From: an uncultured Eubacteriales bacterium
GTDB lineage: Bacteria; Bacillota; Clostridia; Oscillospirales; Acutalibacteraceae
Length of the DNA stretch: 64,000 nucleotides
NCBI GenBank assembly: GCA_900316455.1
Contig: ONCX01000004.1
Location: forward strand, 1 to 64,000
Reading direction: 5' to 3'
The position numbers and the translations under genes are program-made. This document shows positions 1 through 7,523 of this stretch, piece by piece. Below the pieces are notes generated by a model. The model saw only the letters and a program-made list of their open reading frames with translations, had not been told where the DNA came from and did no database searches. Position 1 is the stretch's first letter; each line of letters begins with the position of its first letter.

Positions 1-10
1 CCATCGGAGA

Positions 11-50
11 AAAAAGAAAAGAGCCCGAAAACCTCCATTTTCCGGCTCTT
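11..50 (-). terminator. Rho-independent terminator of tRNA-Ser
   Basis: Arms AAGAGCC and GGCTCTT close a hairpin with further A/T pairing inside. Read on the minus strand the stem runs into TTTTCTTTTTT. It lies directly downstream of the tRNA-Ser gene. Confidence 0.8.
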
Positions 51-55
51 AGCAG

Positions 56-143
56 TGGCGGAGAGTTAGGGATTCGAACCCTAGGTGAGTTTCCCCACAC
101 AGCATTTCGAGTGCTGCACCTTCGACCACTCGGACAACTCTCC
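56..143 (-). tRNA. tRNA-Ser (anticodon CGA)
   Basis: On the minus strand an 88-nt class II tRNA folds with acceptor GGAGAGT pairing ACTCTCC, discriminator G and an encoded CCA end. The anticodon stem CAGCA/TGCTG holds the loop CTCGAAA, giving anticodon CGA (codon UCG). A long variable arm (GTGGG/CTCAC around GAAA) is typical of serine tRNAs, and the T arm carries GTTCGAATC. I see no strong promoter immediately upstream, where the DNA consists of the tandem repeats described at 101-522. Confidence 0.95.
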
Positions 144-522
144 GTATATTTTGTCCCGTAAGCTCACATCGCTCAAAATCAATTTTAGGACAGAACTTTA
201 GGGCAGAACAGCTTATTCAATTTGTATTTTTAATCTCGGAAACGCCCTGAAATGGGCATTCCTTGTGGACGAAACAGCCTGAACAATGTAGCATTTCGAG
301 TGCTGCACCTTCGACCACTCGGACAACTCTCCAGATATTATTTCCCATCAGTCCGCATCGCTAAAAATTTAATTCAGGACAGAACGTTAGGGCAGAACGG
401 ATTATTCAATCTGAATTTTAATCTTCGGAAACGCCCAGAAAAAGTCATTACTTACGGATAAAACAGACTGAACGGTAAGAAATTCCGAGTTGTTCACGTT
501 ATGAAGAGTTCGATTACTCTCC
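101..522. repeat. Three tandem copies (about 189 bp) of the tRNA-Ser 5' half plus upstream DNA
   Basis: The segment 101-143 (from the anticodon loop to the 5' end of tRNA-Ser) is repeated without change at 290-332, and a degenerate third copy lies at about 479-522; the spacing is 189 bp, then 189-190 bp. The spacers 144-289 and 333-478 are also alignable, sharing for example GGACAGAAC, TTAGGGCAGAAC, TTATTCAAT and CGGAAACGCCC. Only the first copy continues into a complete tRNA; the others lack the 3' half and are tRNA pseudogene fragments. The pattern is that of tandem duplication followed by decay. Confidence 0.85.
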
Positions 523-531
523 ATTTTTATA

Positions 532-564
532 AATGGCAAAGCACATGTAGTGTGCTTTGCCATT
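532..564 (-). terminator. Terminator of tRNA-Ala
   Basis: A long stem (AATGGCAAAGCACA with TGTGCTTTGCCATT) lies just downstream of tRNA-Ala on the minus strand and is followed by TATAAAAATG. It separates tRNA-Ala transcription from the tRNA-Ser repeats. Confidence 0.8.
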
Positions 565-566
565 GC

Positions 567-642
567 TGGTGGAGCATAGGGGAGTCGAACCCCTGACCTC
601 AACAATGCGAATGTTGCGCGCTCCCAACTGCGCTAATGCCCC
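567..642 (-). tRNA. tRNA-Ala (anticodon CGC)
   Basis: A 76-nt minus-strand tRNA with acceptor GGGGCAT/ATGCTCC, discriminator A and encoded CCA (567-569). The anticodon stem CAACA/TGTTG holds the loop TTCGCAT, so the anticodon is CGC (codon GCG). The T arm is AGGGGTTCGACTCCCCT. It has its own promoter upstream and a terminator downstream. Confidence 0.95.
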
Positions 643-660
643 GTAATTGATAGCTTAATA

Positions 661-689
661 ATTATATCATTGTTATGGAGTAATTGCAA
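661..689 (-). promoter_or_regulatory. Sigma-A promoter of tRNA-Ala
   Basis: Minus strand TTGCAA (689-684), a 17-bp spacer and a perfect TATAAT (666-661), about 19 bp before the tRNA 5' end. Confidence 0.8.
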
Positions 690-957
690 GTATAAAATTA
701 AAAAAAAAAATATTTTATTAATAATTAATAAAAATTATATGATAATTGCAAAATGATATGTGAATAATTATTATAATACAAAAACATTAAATAATACAAA
801 AGTAATATGTCTTTCTTATTCAATAAAAGTCATTTGTTAATAAAATGTTAATTAAAACAGATTGAATTTATTATTATATTATGATATTATGATAAAAAAA
901 GTTTATCTTGTGAATATTCTTTTTTCATGCGTTAATGTCTGATTTTTTACTTTAATA

Positions 958-986
958 TTGACAATATGTTTTTTATTTGATAAAAT
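958..986 (+). promoter_or_regulatory. Sigma-A promoter of the Wzz-kinase gene
   Basis: TTGACA (958-963), 17-bp spacer, TAAAAT (981-986). Transcription should begin near 993, leaving a leader of about 58 nt before the AAAGGAG site at 1037-1043. Confidence 0.75.
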
Positions 987-1050
987 ACTTTAGATAAGTC
1001 GTATTTTGCATTTTGCAAAAAACTAATAAGTTTTACAAAGGAGAATTGGT

Positions 1051-3060
1051 TTGGATAAATTACATAATCACTCTCAAAACACCGATGATTTTTCGATTAA
1101 TTCGGTATATCTTGAAACTTTCAGAAAGCGTAAAATGAAAAACAGTCAAAAAAGCAAAAGCAACGTAAGGCTTGAAGCTGATATTTCGACAATATCAGCT
1201 GAATCTGGTTTAAGTCTGAATGACACTTTCGAGCAATCTGATCTTGTGCAGGGTAATGGAACAAAGCCTACTAAGAAGCAACTAACAGTTTCAAAGTTAG
1301 GGTCTCAACTATACATGTCTCTTATGGAGCAAATAGTTCCGCTTGTGTATAAAACAGTTTATGAATCCTTTAAGGCGGCTAACAAAAATCCAGTTAATAA
1401 TATCATTGGACCAAACTACACTGAAATTGGCGTTTCTCAGAAGAATGATGATAAAGATCTTACTTTTGAAATTGATCTGCTAAAAATTCTGCGTTACCTC
1501 CTTAAAAGATGGAAGTCCTTATGTGCTATTGCAATTCTTGGAGGTATAATCGGTTTTATTTTATCATCCTTTATTCTTACTCCAAGATATACAGCCATAG
1601 CTGATCTTTATGTAACTAATAAGAATACTGTTGACTCAAGTAACGTTAATATCAATGATATCAACGCGTCACAAAAGCTGGTTGATACTTATATTGTAAT
1701 GCTTCAGACCAATTCTATTACAGACGAAGTCCTTAAAAATCTCAACGAAAATGACCTTTCAGAAACACAGTTGCTCAACTACATAAAATTCTCTTCAGTC
1801 AACAAGACAGAGGTTCTCAGAATAACAGTTGAGACTCAATCACCTGAGCTTTCATTGAAAATTGCTGATGTATACTCAGATATTGCGTCCAAATCACTTG
1901 AAAATATTGTTGGTTCAGGTTCAGTAACCATTTTAAGCCATCCCAAGCTGCCTGTAGCACAGAGTTTTCCGAGTGTGCTAAAGTTTACAATTCTTTTTGC
2001 TTTTGGTTTCGGAATAATAACTGTACTGATATATATTATCCGATTGCTGACTAAGGTTACGATAAGTGACGAAAAGTCTCTCTCAGAAAGATATAACATT
2101 CCTGTTCTCGGCGCAGTTCCTGATTTCTTTAAGTTTGCAAAGGCACTTGGCATTTCAAAGAAAGATGTTAATCTGAACAACAAGCTCAAAAAGCGTAATT
2201 TGGAAAATGAAAAGATTATCACTACTGCGACAATAATCGGACATAATACACCGTTTCCAATTGATTCGGCGTATAAAGCGATAAGACAGAATTTGATGTT
2301 CCGCATTTCTACCATGGACGATAAGGGCGTTTTTGTAATTACAAGTCCTACCGCAAATGATCTGAAGACTACGACAACAATTAATATTGCGATTTCAATG
2401 GCTCAAATGGGCGCGAAGGTATTGCTTGTTGATGCGGATATGAGAAATCCCTCAATTTTCAGATATTTTAAAGTAAGCAATAAGCGTGGTCTTTCACGTA
2501 TTCTTATGGGATTTGAGACGTTTGATGAATCAGTTTTTCGCGATGTCCGTCCTGGCGTTGACTTTATTTCAGCTGGTCCGTCCACGCCAAGTCCGGCTGA
2601 ACTTCTTGGATCAAATTATATGATCGATTTTGTAAATACCCAATCTGAGGACTATGATTTTGTATTTATAGATACTTCACCTATCAATCTTGTTTCAGAT
2701 TCTTTGACGCTTGCATCAATGTCTTCCGGTATTATCATTACTGCCAGAGAAAATAAGACAAGATATCCTGAACTTGACCGTGCGATTAATTCTATGAGAA
2801 TGGCGAAGGCAAATATTATGGGCTTTATTCTTACCGACGCTAATTCAGGAGATACGGGATATGGTCATTACGGGTATGGTTATGGATACGGTTACGGTTA
2901 TAGTGAAGTCAAAGGAAAAAATGAAAAGAAAAAGAACAGTGGAAACATTGATGATGATGATTATGATGATGATTATGAGGATTATAATTGGGGAAATATT
3001 GTAAAAGATTCAGTAGCCCCTGCCTCAGAAAAAGACGAGAATTTATCTGAAGATGAATAA
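1051..3060 (+). CDS. Fused polysaccharide co-polymerase / tyrosine kinase (Wzz-BY-kinase)
   Basis: This 669-residue protein probably sets chain length and controls export of a surface polysaccharide from the inner face of the membrane. A hydrophilic N-terminal stretch of about 140 residues precedes a Wzz domain bounded by two membrane segments (about 153-175 and 312-333). A cytoplasmic BY-kinase domain follows, with Walker A' (KVLLVDADMRNP, about 458-470), Walker B (YDFVFIDTSP, about 536) and a Tyr-rich tail (from about 603, alternating Gly-Tyr, then Asp/Tyr clusters) as the expected autophosphorylation site. The P-loop is degenerate: TANDLKTTTT keeps Lys439 but lacks the family's glycines. 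The start is TTG at 1051, fixed by AAAGGAG six to seven bases upstream. The next gene is the matching phosphatase. Domain fusion is seen; pathway role is family inference. Confidence 0.88.
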   Translation: MDKLHNHSQNTDDFSINSVYLETFRKRKMKNSQKSKSNVRLEADISTISAESGLSLNDTFEQSDLVQGNGTKPTKKQLTVSKLGSQLYMSLMEQIVPLVYKTVYESFKAANKNPVNNIIGPNYTEIGVSQKNDDKDLTFEIDLLKILRYLLKRWKSLCAIAILGGIIGFILSSFILTPRYTAIADLYVTNKNTVDSSNVNINDINASQKLVDTYIVMLQTNSITDEVLKNLNENDLSETQLLNYIKFSSVNKTEVLRITVETQSPELSLKIADVYSDIASKSLENIVGSGSVTILSHPKLPVAQSFPSVLKFTILFAFGFGIITVLIYIIRLLTKVTISDEKSLSERYNIPVLGAVPDFFKFAKALGISKKDVNLNNKLKKRNLENEKIITTATIIGHNTPFPIDSAYKAIRQNLMFRISTMDDKGVFVITSPTANDLKTTTTINIAISMAQMGAKVLLVDADMRNPSIFRYFKVSNKRGLSRILMGFETFDESVFRDVRPGVDFISAGPSTPSPAELLGSNYMIDFVNTQSEDYDFVFIDTSPINLVSDSLTLASMSSGIIITARENKTRYPELDRAINSMRMAKANIMGFILTDANSGDTGYGHYGYGYGYGYGYSEVKGKNEKKKNSGNIDDDDYDDDYEDYNWGNIVKDSVAPASEKDENLSEDE

Positions 3061-3157
3061 TATTTTAAAGAAGAGTTTTTAAGTCTATAAACCACGCATC
3101 AGCTTCCCGGTAAACTTGGGTTGCCGGTGTGTTGTTTTTATATGAGGAGATGCATTT

Positions 3158-3853
3158 ATGAATTTTTTTGATACGGATTTCCATTGCCACATTCTCCCTG
3201 GTATTGACGATGGCGCCGCTGATGTTAAAGAGAGCGTAGAACTGATTAAGATGCAATTATCTCAAGGAGTACGTAATATTGTTGCTACTCCTCATTACAG
3301 AAAGCATGAGATGAGCGTTGAAAAATTTATTAAACGGCGAAATGAGGCTTACAATAAGCTTATTAATTCTGGCGCTTTTGAAAAATTCCCACGGATAATG
3401 CTTGCCGCAGAAATTGCGCTTGAACGTGATTTGTGTGTTACAAAGGGTATAGAGCAGCTTGCCAATCAGAGAATGAACACACTTCTTATTGAGATTCCTT
3501 ATGAAGGCTACAGGAAATGGATGAGCGAAGAAATTGAGGAAATTGCATATCGTACCAAAAAGCAAATTATTATAGCTCATCTTGACAGGTATATAGATAT
3601 TTTCAGTTCCTCAGATTACAATGATATTCTGAATATTCCCGATGCATTTTTTCAGTTTAATACCTCGGTTTTTTGCAAGTGGAAAACAAAAAAGATGCTT
3701 AAACCTTTTATTAATGATGATTACCCGATTGTCTTTGGTACGGATTGCCACAACTGTTCATCGAGAAAGCCTAATTTTGATCTTATGCTTAAACATTTGA
3801 AAAATTATGAGCCAAATTACAATGTAAGAATGCTTTTTAATGCAAAACCTTGA
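3158..3853 (+). CDS. CpsB/CapC-type tyrosine-protein phosphatase (PHP family)
   Basis: A 231-residue metal-dependent PHP-fold phosphatase that would dephosphorylate the Tyr-rich tail of the kinase encoded just upstream. The PHP metal ligands are visible: HCH near residue 9 (DTDFHCHILPGIDDG), ATPHY, AAEIAL, IAHLDRY and FGTDCHN. Length fits the 230-260 residues of CpsB/Wzb-like PHP enzymes. A GAGGAG site precedes the ATG. The gap to the kinase gene is 97 bp with no clear terminator, so both are probably one transcript ending at the hairpin at 3880-3923. No glycosyltransferase genes follow, so this pair is detached from a full capsule locus. Confidence 0.88.
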   Translation: MNFFDTDFHCHILPGIDDGAADVKESVELIKMQLSQGVRNIVATPHYRKHEMSVEKFIKRRNEAYNKLINSGAFEKFPRIMLAAEIALERDLCVTKGIEQLANQRMNTLLIEIPYEGYRKWMSEEIEEIAYRTKKQIIIAHLDRYIDIFSSSDYNDILNIPDAFFQFNTSVFCKWKTKKMLKPFINDDYPIVFGTDCHNCSSRKPNFDLMLKHLKNYEPNYNVRMLFNAKP

Positions 3854-3879
3854 TAATATGTAAAAAAACATAAAGTCAA

Positions 3880-3923
3880 AAAAAGACGAGTAAAATCACA
3901 ACCGATTTTTACTCGTCTTTTTT
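3880..3923. terminator. Bidirectional terminator between convergent operons
   Basis: Stem GACGAGTAAAAAT/ATTTTACTCGTC with an A run on one side and TTTTTT on the other, so it can stop transcripts from both the CpsB-like gene and the DUF445 gene. Confidence 0.85.
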
Positions 3924-3938
3924 GGATTAAATGAACTA

Positions 3939-4838
3939 TTACTTTATAAGCACATTTATTATTCCTAAAATAAAACCTATCAATGCTCCAAGATTGACAA
4001 TTGCGTTCAATTCTTTTTTCATGACGTCTTGTACAAGTTTTTCCATTTCTTCAATTGACATATCATTGATTTTTTCTTCCACCAAAGATGAAATGTTCAC
4101 GCTTTGCAAAATACCGTCAACGCTTTGATTGACAATTTTCCGGTATGCGTCGATCACAGCCTTTCTCACCGTATGTTCGTCAAGGTTGAACTGTGCCAAA
4201 AGGTCAAGACCTGACTGAGAGTCAGATTCGTTCAGCTTCTTGTCAACAACAGGAGCGATATATTCCGTGCCGCGTTCGTCGATCATTGTGTCAAGCATAT
4301 CCTTTGTGGGAGGAATAACCGCGTTTAAGGTTATGTCGTTGACGATCAGCTTTAGCGGAGTATAATTCACTTTTTCCTTGAGAGCTTCTGAGAATGCCGT
4401 TACTATCGTATCGGTTGCACCTGAACTCTGAATAGCGTTCACAATCTGTACGCTGACTGTCTTGACGATTTCTGATTTTCTTTGTTCGTATGTCTCGCTG
4501 TCCATATCGGTAAGCGCAAGAATTTCGTCCTTGATGTTACCCGAAAGCTTTTCCATCACTGTGTCAGCGACTTTTTTTTCGGCTTGTTCGGACAACAAAT
4601 GCCTTGTAATATCCTCCCTGGTAAGCAAATGCTTTTCTATAACCGTTCCGACAGAAGCGGCAAGGCGCGCACGTCCTTTTGGAATAACTCCAGGGGTAAA
4701 CGGCAGTCGTCGTCCGAACAGCCTGATTTCTTTTTGTGGATAGAACAGCATTTTCACAGCTATCATATTGGTAAAGTAACCAATAACTGCGCCTATTATC
4801 GGACCCGAAAGAAGTTTAAGAATTTCTGTAAAATCCAT
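3939..4838 (-). CDS. DUF445 family membrane-associated protein
   Basis: A 299-residue protein of the DUF445 (YheB/YjiN-like) family, whose function is unknown. The N-terminus has a membrane segment (GPIIGAVIGYFTNMIAVKML) followed by the family signature FTPGVIPKGRARLAASVG; the C-terminus ends in another hydrophobic segment (LGALIGFILGIINVLI), with a long helical region between. The chosen ATG has GAGG eight to nine bases upstream and lies 14 bp after the stop of the permease remnant. The frame is open a further 37 codons upstream, but those codons run into the preceding gene. It is the last gene of the ABC-exporter operon and may simply be carried along in it. Confidence 0.85.
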   Translation of the reverse strand: MDFTEILKLLSGPIIGAVIGYFTNMIAVKMLFYPQKEIRLFGRRLPFTPGVIPKGRARLAASVGTVIEKHLLTREDITRHLLSEQAEKKVADTVMEKLSGNIKDEILALTDMDSETYEQRKSEIVKTVSVQIVNAIQSSGATDTIVTAFSEALKEKVNYTPLKLIVNDITLNAVIPPTKDMLDTMIDERGTEYIAPVVDKKLNESDSQSGLDLLAQFNLDEHTVRKAVIDAYRKIVNQSVDGILQSVNISSLVEEKINDMSIEEMEKLVQDVMKKELNAIVNLGALIGFILGIINVLIK

Positions 4839-4852
4839 AGATAAACGCCTCG

Positions 4853-6254
4853 TTACATATCCGTAAGTTTGAGATCCTTGATTTTCCTCAGCGCAATCGC
4901 GTAAATAATCAATGAGTAAAATGCGGTAATTCCGCCTGAGATTATCCATGACAATATGCTCGGCGTCAGAACAAATCCAGCCTGGCGGTGCTCTAAAAAT
5001 CGAATGATAGCATAGGCAAAGACGGAGCCTACCGCTATACCGGCGACAATGCCTGCCAAAGTGGTGAATATTGCTTCACGTGCGACATACCAAATGACTT
5101 CACGAGTTGTAAATCCGTTTATTCTCATTACTGTAAGCTCGCGTTTTTTCTGGTTGATAAACATATTGGCAAGATTCAGGAGGATAAAATATGCCATTAT
5201 TCCGGCAGCAATTATCAGCACACCGGTTACAAGACGAAGTGCCAAAGCGGTTTTCATTGATGATTTGTAAGAGTCAATGTTATTCTCTATACTTTCAAAA
5301 CCCTTGATTCCGACAAGATTATCCGAAAATCCTGACATATCTTTGCAGTTCCTTATGAGGAAACAATTATCGACAGCATCTTGGTTGGATATTTCTTTGA
5401 AGGCTTCTTTCGACATAATAAATCTTGCGCCTAAATAGTTTTCAAAAATTCCCTCAACCTTTACCTCGTACGGAGTCATATCATCGTCGTAAAGCGTAAT
5501 GGAATCGCCTACGTTCAAATGATAAAATACGGCAGTGCGGCGCATAATGCAGATACCATGTTTACCTGGTACAACCTGCTTGCCGTTCCAAGGGTCGTTC
5601 AGATTAAAGTTTTTGGCGATATCTTCAGCGTCTGCACACAGAATACTTACGGCTGAAAGGGTGTTGCCAACCTTGTATGCGTTGTTATGTAAATATATTT
5701 TAGTATATTCCAAATGGTTTTTATCGAGTACATTCTGCATATCCTGCTCCACGGTATCCGAAGCGTCCGGTTCAAAAAGCAGGTGTTGATCATATTTAAG
5801 AATTTCGCTGTACTGTTTTTCGATGGCATCTCCTATTCCATTCTGTAAAGAGAAGCCTATTACCAGCAGTATGCAGCAGCCCGCAACGCTCACAGTCGTA
5901 ACAATTACCCTGCGAAGATCGCCGCGGATATTCCTCAAAATATACTGATTGTTTTTCTTTTTTTCCGAATACCTTTGCAGACGTCTGATAAATGCCCTCG
6001 ACGTCGCTTACGCCGTCGGTTTTTTTAATAGCGTCTATATCTTCATCTGTAAGGAGCATAGTCGAGGTAATCTCTATGTCGCGGAAGTTAAGGTTTGTTT
6101 CAAAATCAGACGCGTTTATGATAAGGGCGTCAGCGGCATAATTAATCCCAAGAAACGCTGCTACTGCTAACATTGCGACTGCAATTACTGATATATACGA
6201 AACAATATGCTTTCTGACATTACGAAGAGTATCCTTGATCTGTGTTTTTTTCAT
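4853..6254 (-). pseudogene. Degenerate FtsX-type ABC permease, internally deleted and frameshifted
   Basis: Two overlapping frames match the two ends of the full permease at 7524-10676. Frame one (6254 to 5796) begins MKKTQIKDTLRN, the paralog's N-terminus, and follows it to about residue 95. Frame two (about 5960 to 4853) matches the paralog from its second half (LRNIRGDLRR) to the C-terminal KLTDM. About 600 residues, including the coiled coil and the first FtsX domain, are missing. The frames meet at an A-rich patch (GGA, seven A, G, five A; 5952-5964 on the plus strand). Losing one A from the seven-A tract would join them into one 466-codon frame. Even then the membrane topology would be odd, since one whole set of spans is gone, so a decayed gene is the best reading. 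It starts four bases after the ATPase stop. Confidence 0.8.
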
Positions 6255-6260
6255 TTTTCA

Positions 6261-7490
6261 TCACCACTCTATTTCTGAAGCTGAAAGCGGGTGAACATTT
6301 TTCTTGATATTCGCGATTTTGCCGGAACGAAGCTTAATCACACGGTCAGCCATCTTGGCTATTTCGGCGTTATGCGTTATCATAACGACTGTCGTGCCGC
6401 GTTCCTTGACTATTTTTTCCATGACCTGCAGGACCTCCTGACCGGTCTGGAAATCCAGCGCGGCTGTGGGTTCGTCAGCTAAAATAAGCTTGGGATTCTT
6501 GACAATGGCTCTGGCAATTGAAACGCGCTGCTGTTGTCCGCCTGACATCTGTGCCGGAAAGTTTCCGCCCTTTTCAAGAAGTCCGACCATGTTGAGCGCT
6601 TCCTCGGAATCTATAGGATCCTTGGATATTTCGGATATGAACTGAATGTTTTCCAGAGCAGTGAGATTCGGCATGAGGTTGTACGACTGGAATATGAAGC
6701 CGACGTAATCTCTTCTGTACTGGGTCAGATCCTTGTCTGATGGACGTGAGAAATCCTTGCCTTCAATCGTCAGTTCGCCTTCGGTCAGGAAGTCCATTCC
6801 TCCGATAATATTCATCATTGTGGACTTACCACAGCCCGATTCGCCAAGAACCACAACAAATTCATTCTCATAAATATCAAGATTGATGCCCTTGAGAACC
6901 CGGATTTTTCCTTCGCCGGAGGGATATTCCTTGATAACATTTCTCAGGGAAATAAGAAGCTTCTTTTCTTCTCCTGATTCGACTATCAATCCCTTTTCGT
7001 CAATTGTGATGGCTGCGAGTGACGCCATGCGTTCGCAAAGCTGCAGTTCCTCCTCATCGTATAGACTGCCGTCTTTTTTATTGATTATCTGTACGCAGCC
7101 TACGGTCTTTTTTGTATCGTAAAGAGGAACGCAGAGCATTGTTTTTGTTACAAAGCCGTTTTCGTCGAAAACGGAGCCTTCAAAGCGCGCGTCGTTTGAA
7201 GCGTCCTCGATGCGTATTGATTTACCCGTCTTTGTGACAATGCCCTCTATGCTCATTCCGTTTTCCACAGTGACACCTGAAATATCCGAAGGTCCGATAT
7301 GATAAATCGGTACAAGACGGTCTGTCTTTTCGTCAAGATACCATATGATACCCGCCTGACTGTTCAGCTCCTTGACTATTATCTCAAGGCTCCCCGAAAG
7401 AGCTTCTTCCAGACTGTCTACTTCAAGCAACTGCTCCATGATTTTCCATGTTGCTTGTGCAAATCGTTTTTCATTAATTGACTGATTCAT
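6261..7490 (-). CDS. ABC transporter ATPase with N-terminal GAF domain
   Basis: A 409-residue protein joining a GAF sensor domain (about 15-170; GIIWYLDEKTDRLVP, TKTMLCVPLYD, VGCVQIINKKDG) to a MacB/LolD-type ATPase (about 185-400). The ATPase has Walker A GESGCGKSTM, Q-loop FIFQSYNLMP, signature MSGGQQQRVS, Walker B LILADEPTAAL and the switch His in MITHN. It would energise the FtsX-type permease encoded just upstream, 33 bp away. Typical MacB-family ATPases are about 230 residues and have no sensor, so the GAF part is an addition that may gate transport by a small ligand or redox state (inference). ATG start behind AAAGGAGAAATT. Confidence 0.9.
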   Translation of the reverse strand: MNQSINEKRFAQATWKIMEQLLEVDSLEEALSGSLEIIVKELNSQAGIIWYLDEKTDRLVPIYHIGPSDISGVTVENGMSIEGIVTKTGKSIRIEDASNDARFEGSVFDENGFVTKTMLCVPLYDTKKTVGCVQIINKKDGSLYDEEELQLCERMASLAAITIDEKGLIVESGEEKKLLISLRNVIKEYPSGEGKIRVLKGINLDIYENEFVVVLGESGCGKSTMMNIIGGMDFLTEGELTIEGKDFSRPSDKDLTQYRRDYVGFIFQSYNLMPNLTALENIQFISEISKDPIDSEEALNMVGLLEKGGNFPAQMSGGQQQRVSIARAIVKNPKLILADEPTAALDFQTGQEVLQVMEKIVKERGTTVVMITHNAEIAKMADRVIKLRSGKIANIKKNVHPLSASEIEW

Positions 7491-7523
7491 GCAGAATTTC
7501 TCCTTTATATTTATAAAATAAAA

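Larger units (their letters stand above)
643..1050. other. AT-rich intergenic region between divergent tRNA-Ala and polysaccharide genes
   Basis: This gene-free stretch of about 400 bp is very AT-rich, with A and T runs from 700 to 900. It contains the tRNA-Ala promoter at its left end and the promoter for the Wzz-kinase gene at its right end. I see no coding potential or convincing structured RNA between them. Confidence 0.6.

Noticed and set aside
9..143. tRNA-Ser as an integration site for a mobile element
   Set aside because: Integrases normally duplicate the 3' end of a tRNA; here the 5' half is repeated, and no integrase or cargo genes lie between the copies.
252..605. Short open frames on both strands within the tRNA-Ser repeat array
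   Set aside because: They run through tRNA halves and non-coding spacers, have no ribosome-binding sites and differ between the repeat copies.
5952..5964. Programmed ribosomal frameshifting in the permease remnant
   Set aside because: The shift needed is +1, the run of seven A is shorter than typical slippage tracts, and the joined protein would have an implausible topology. Kept only as a pseudogene with a note.
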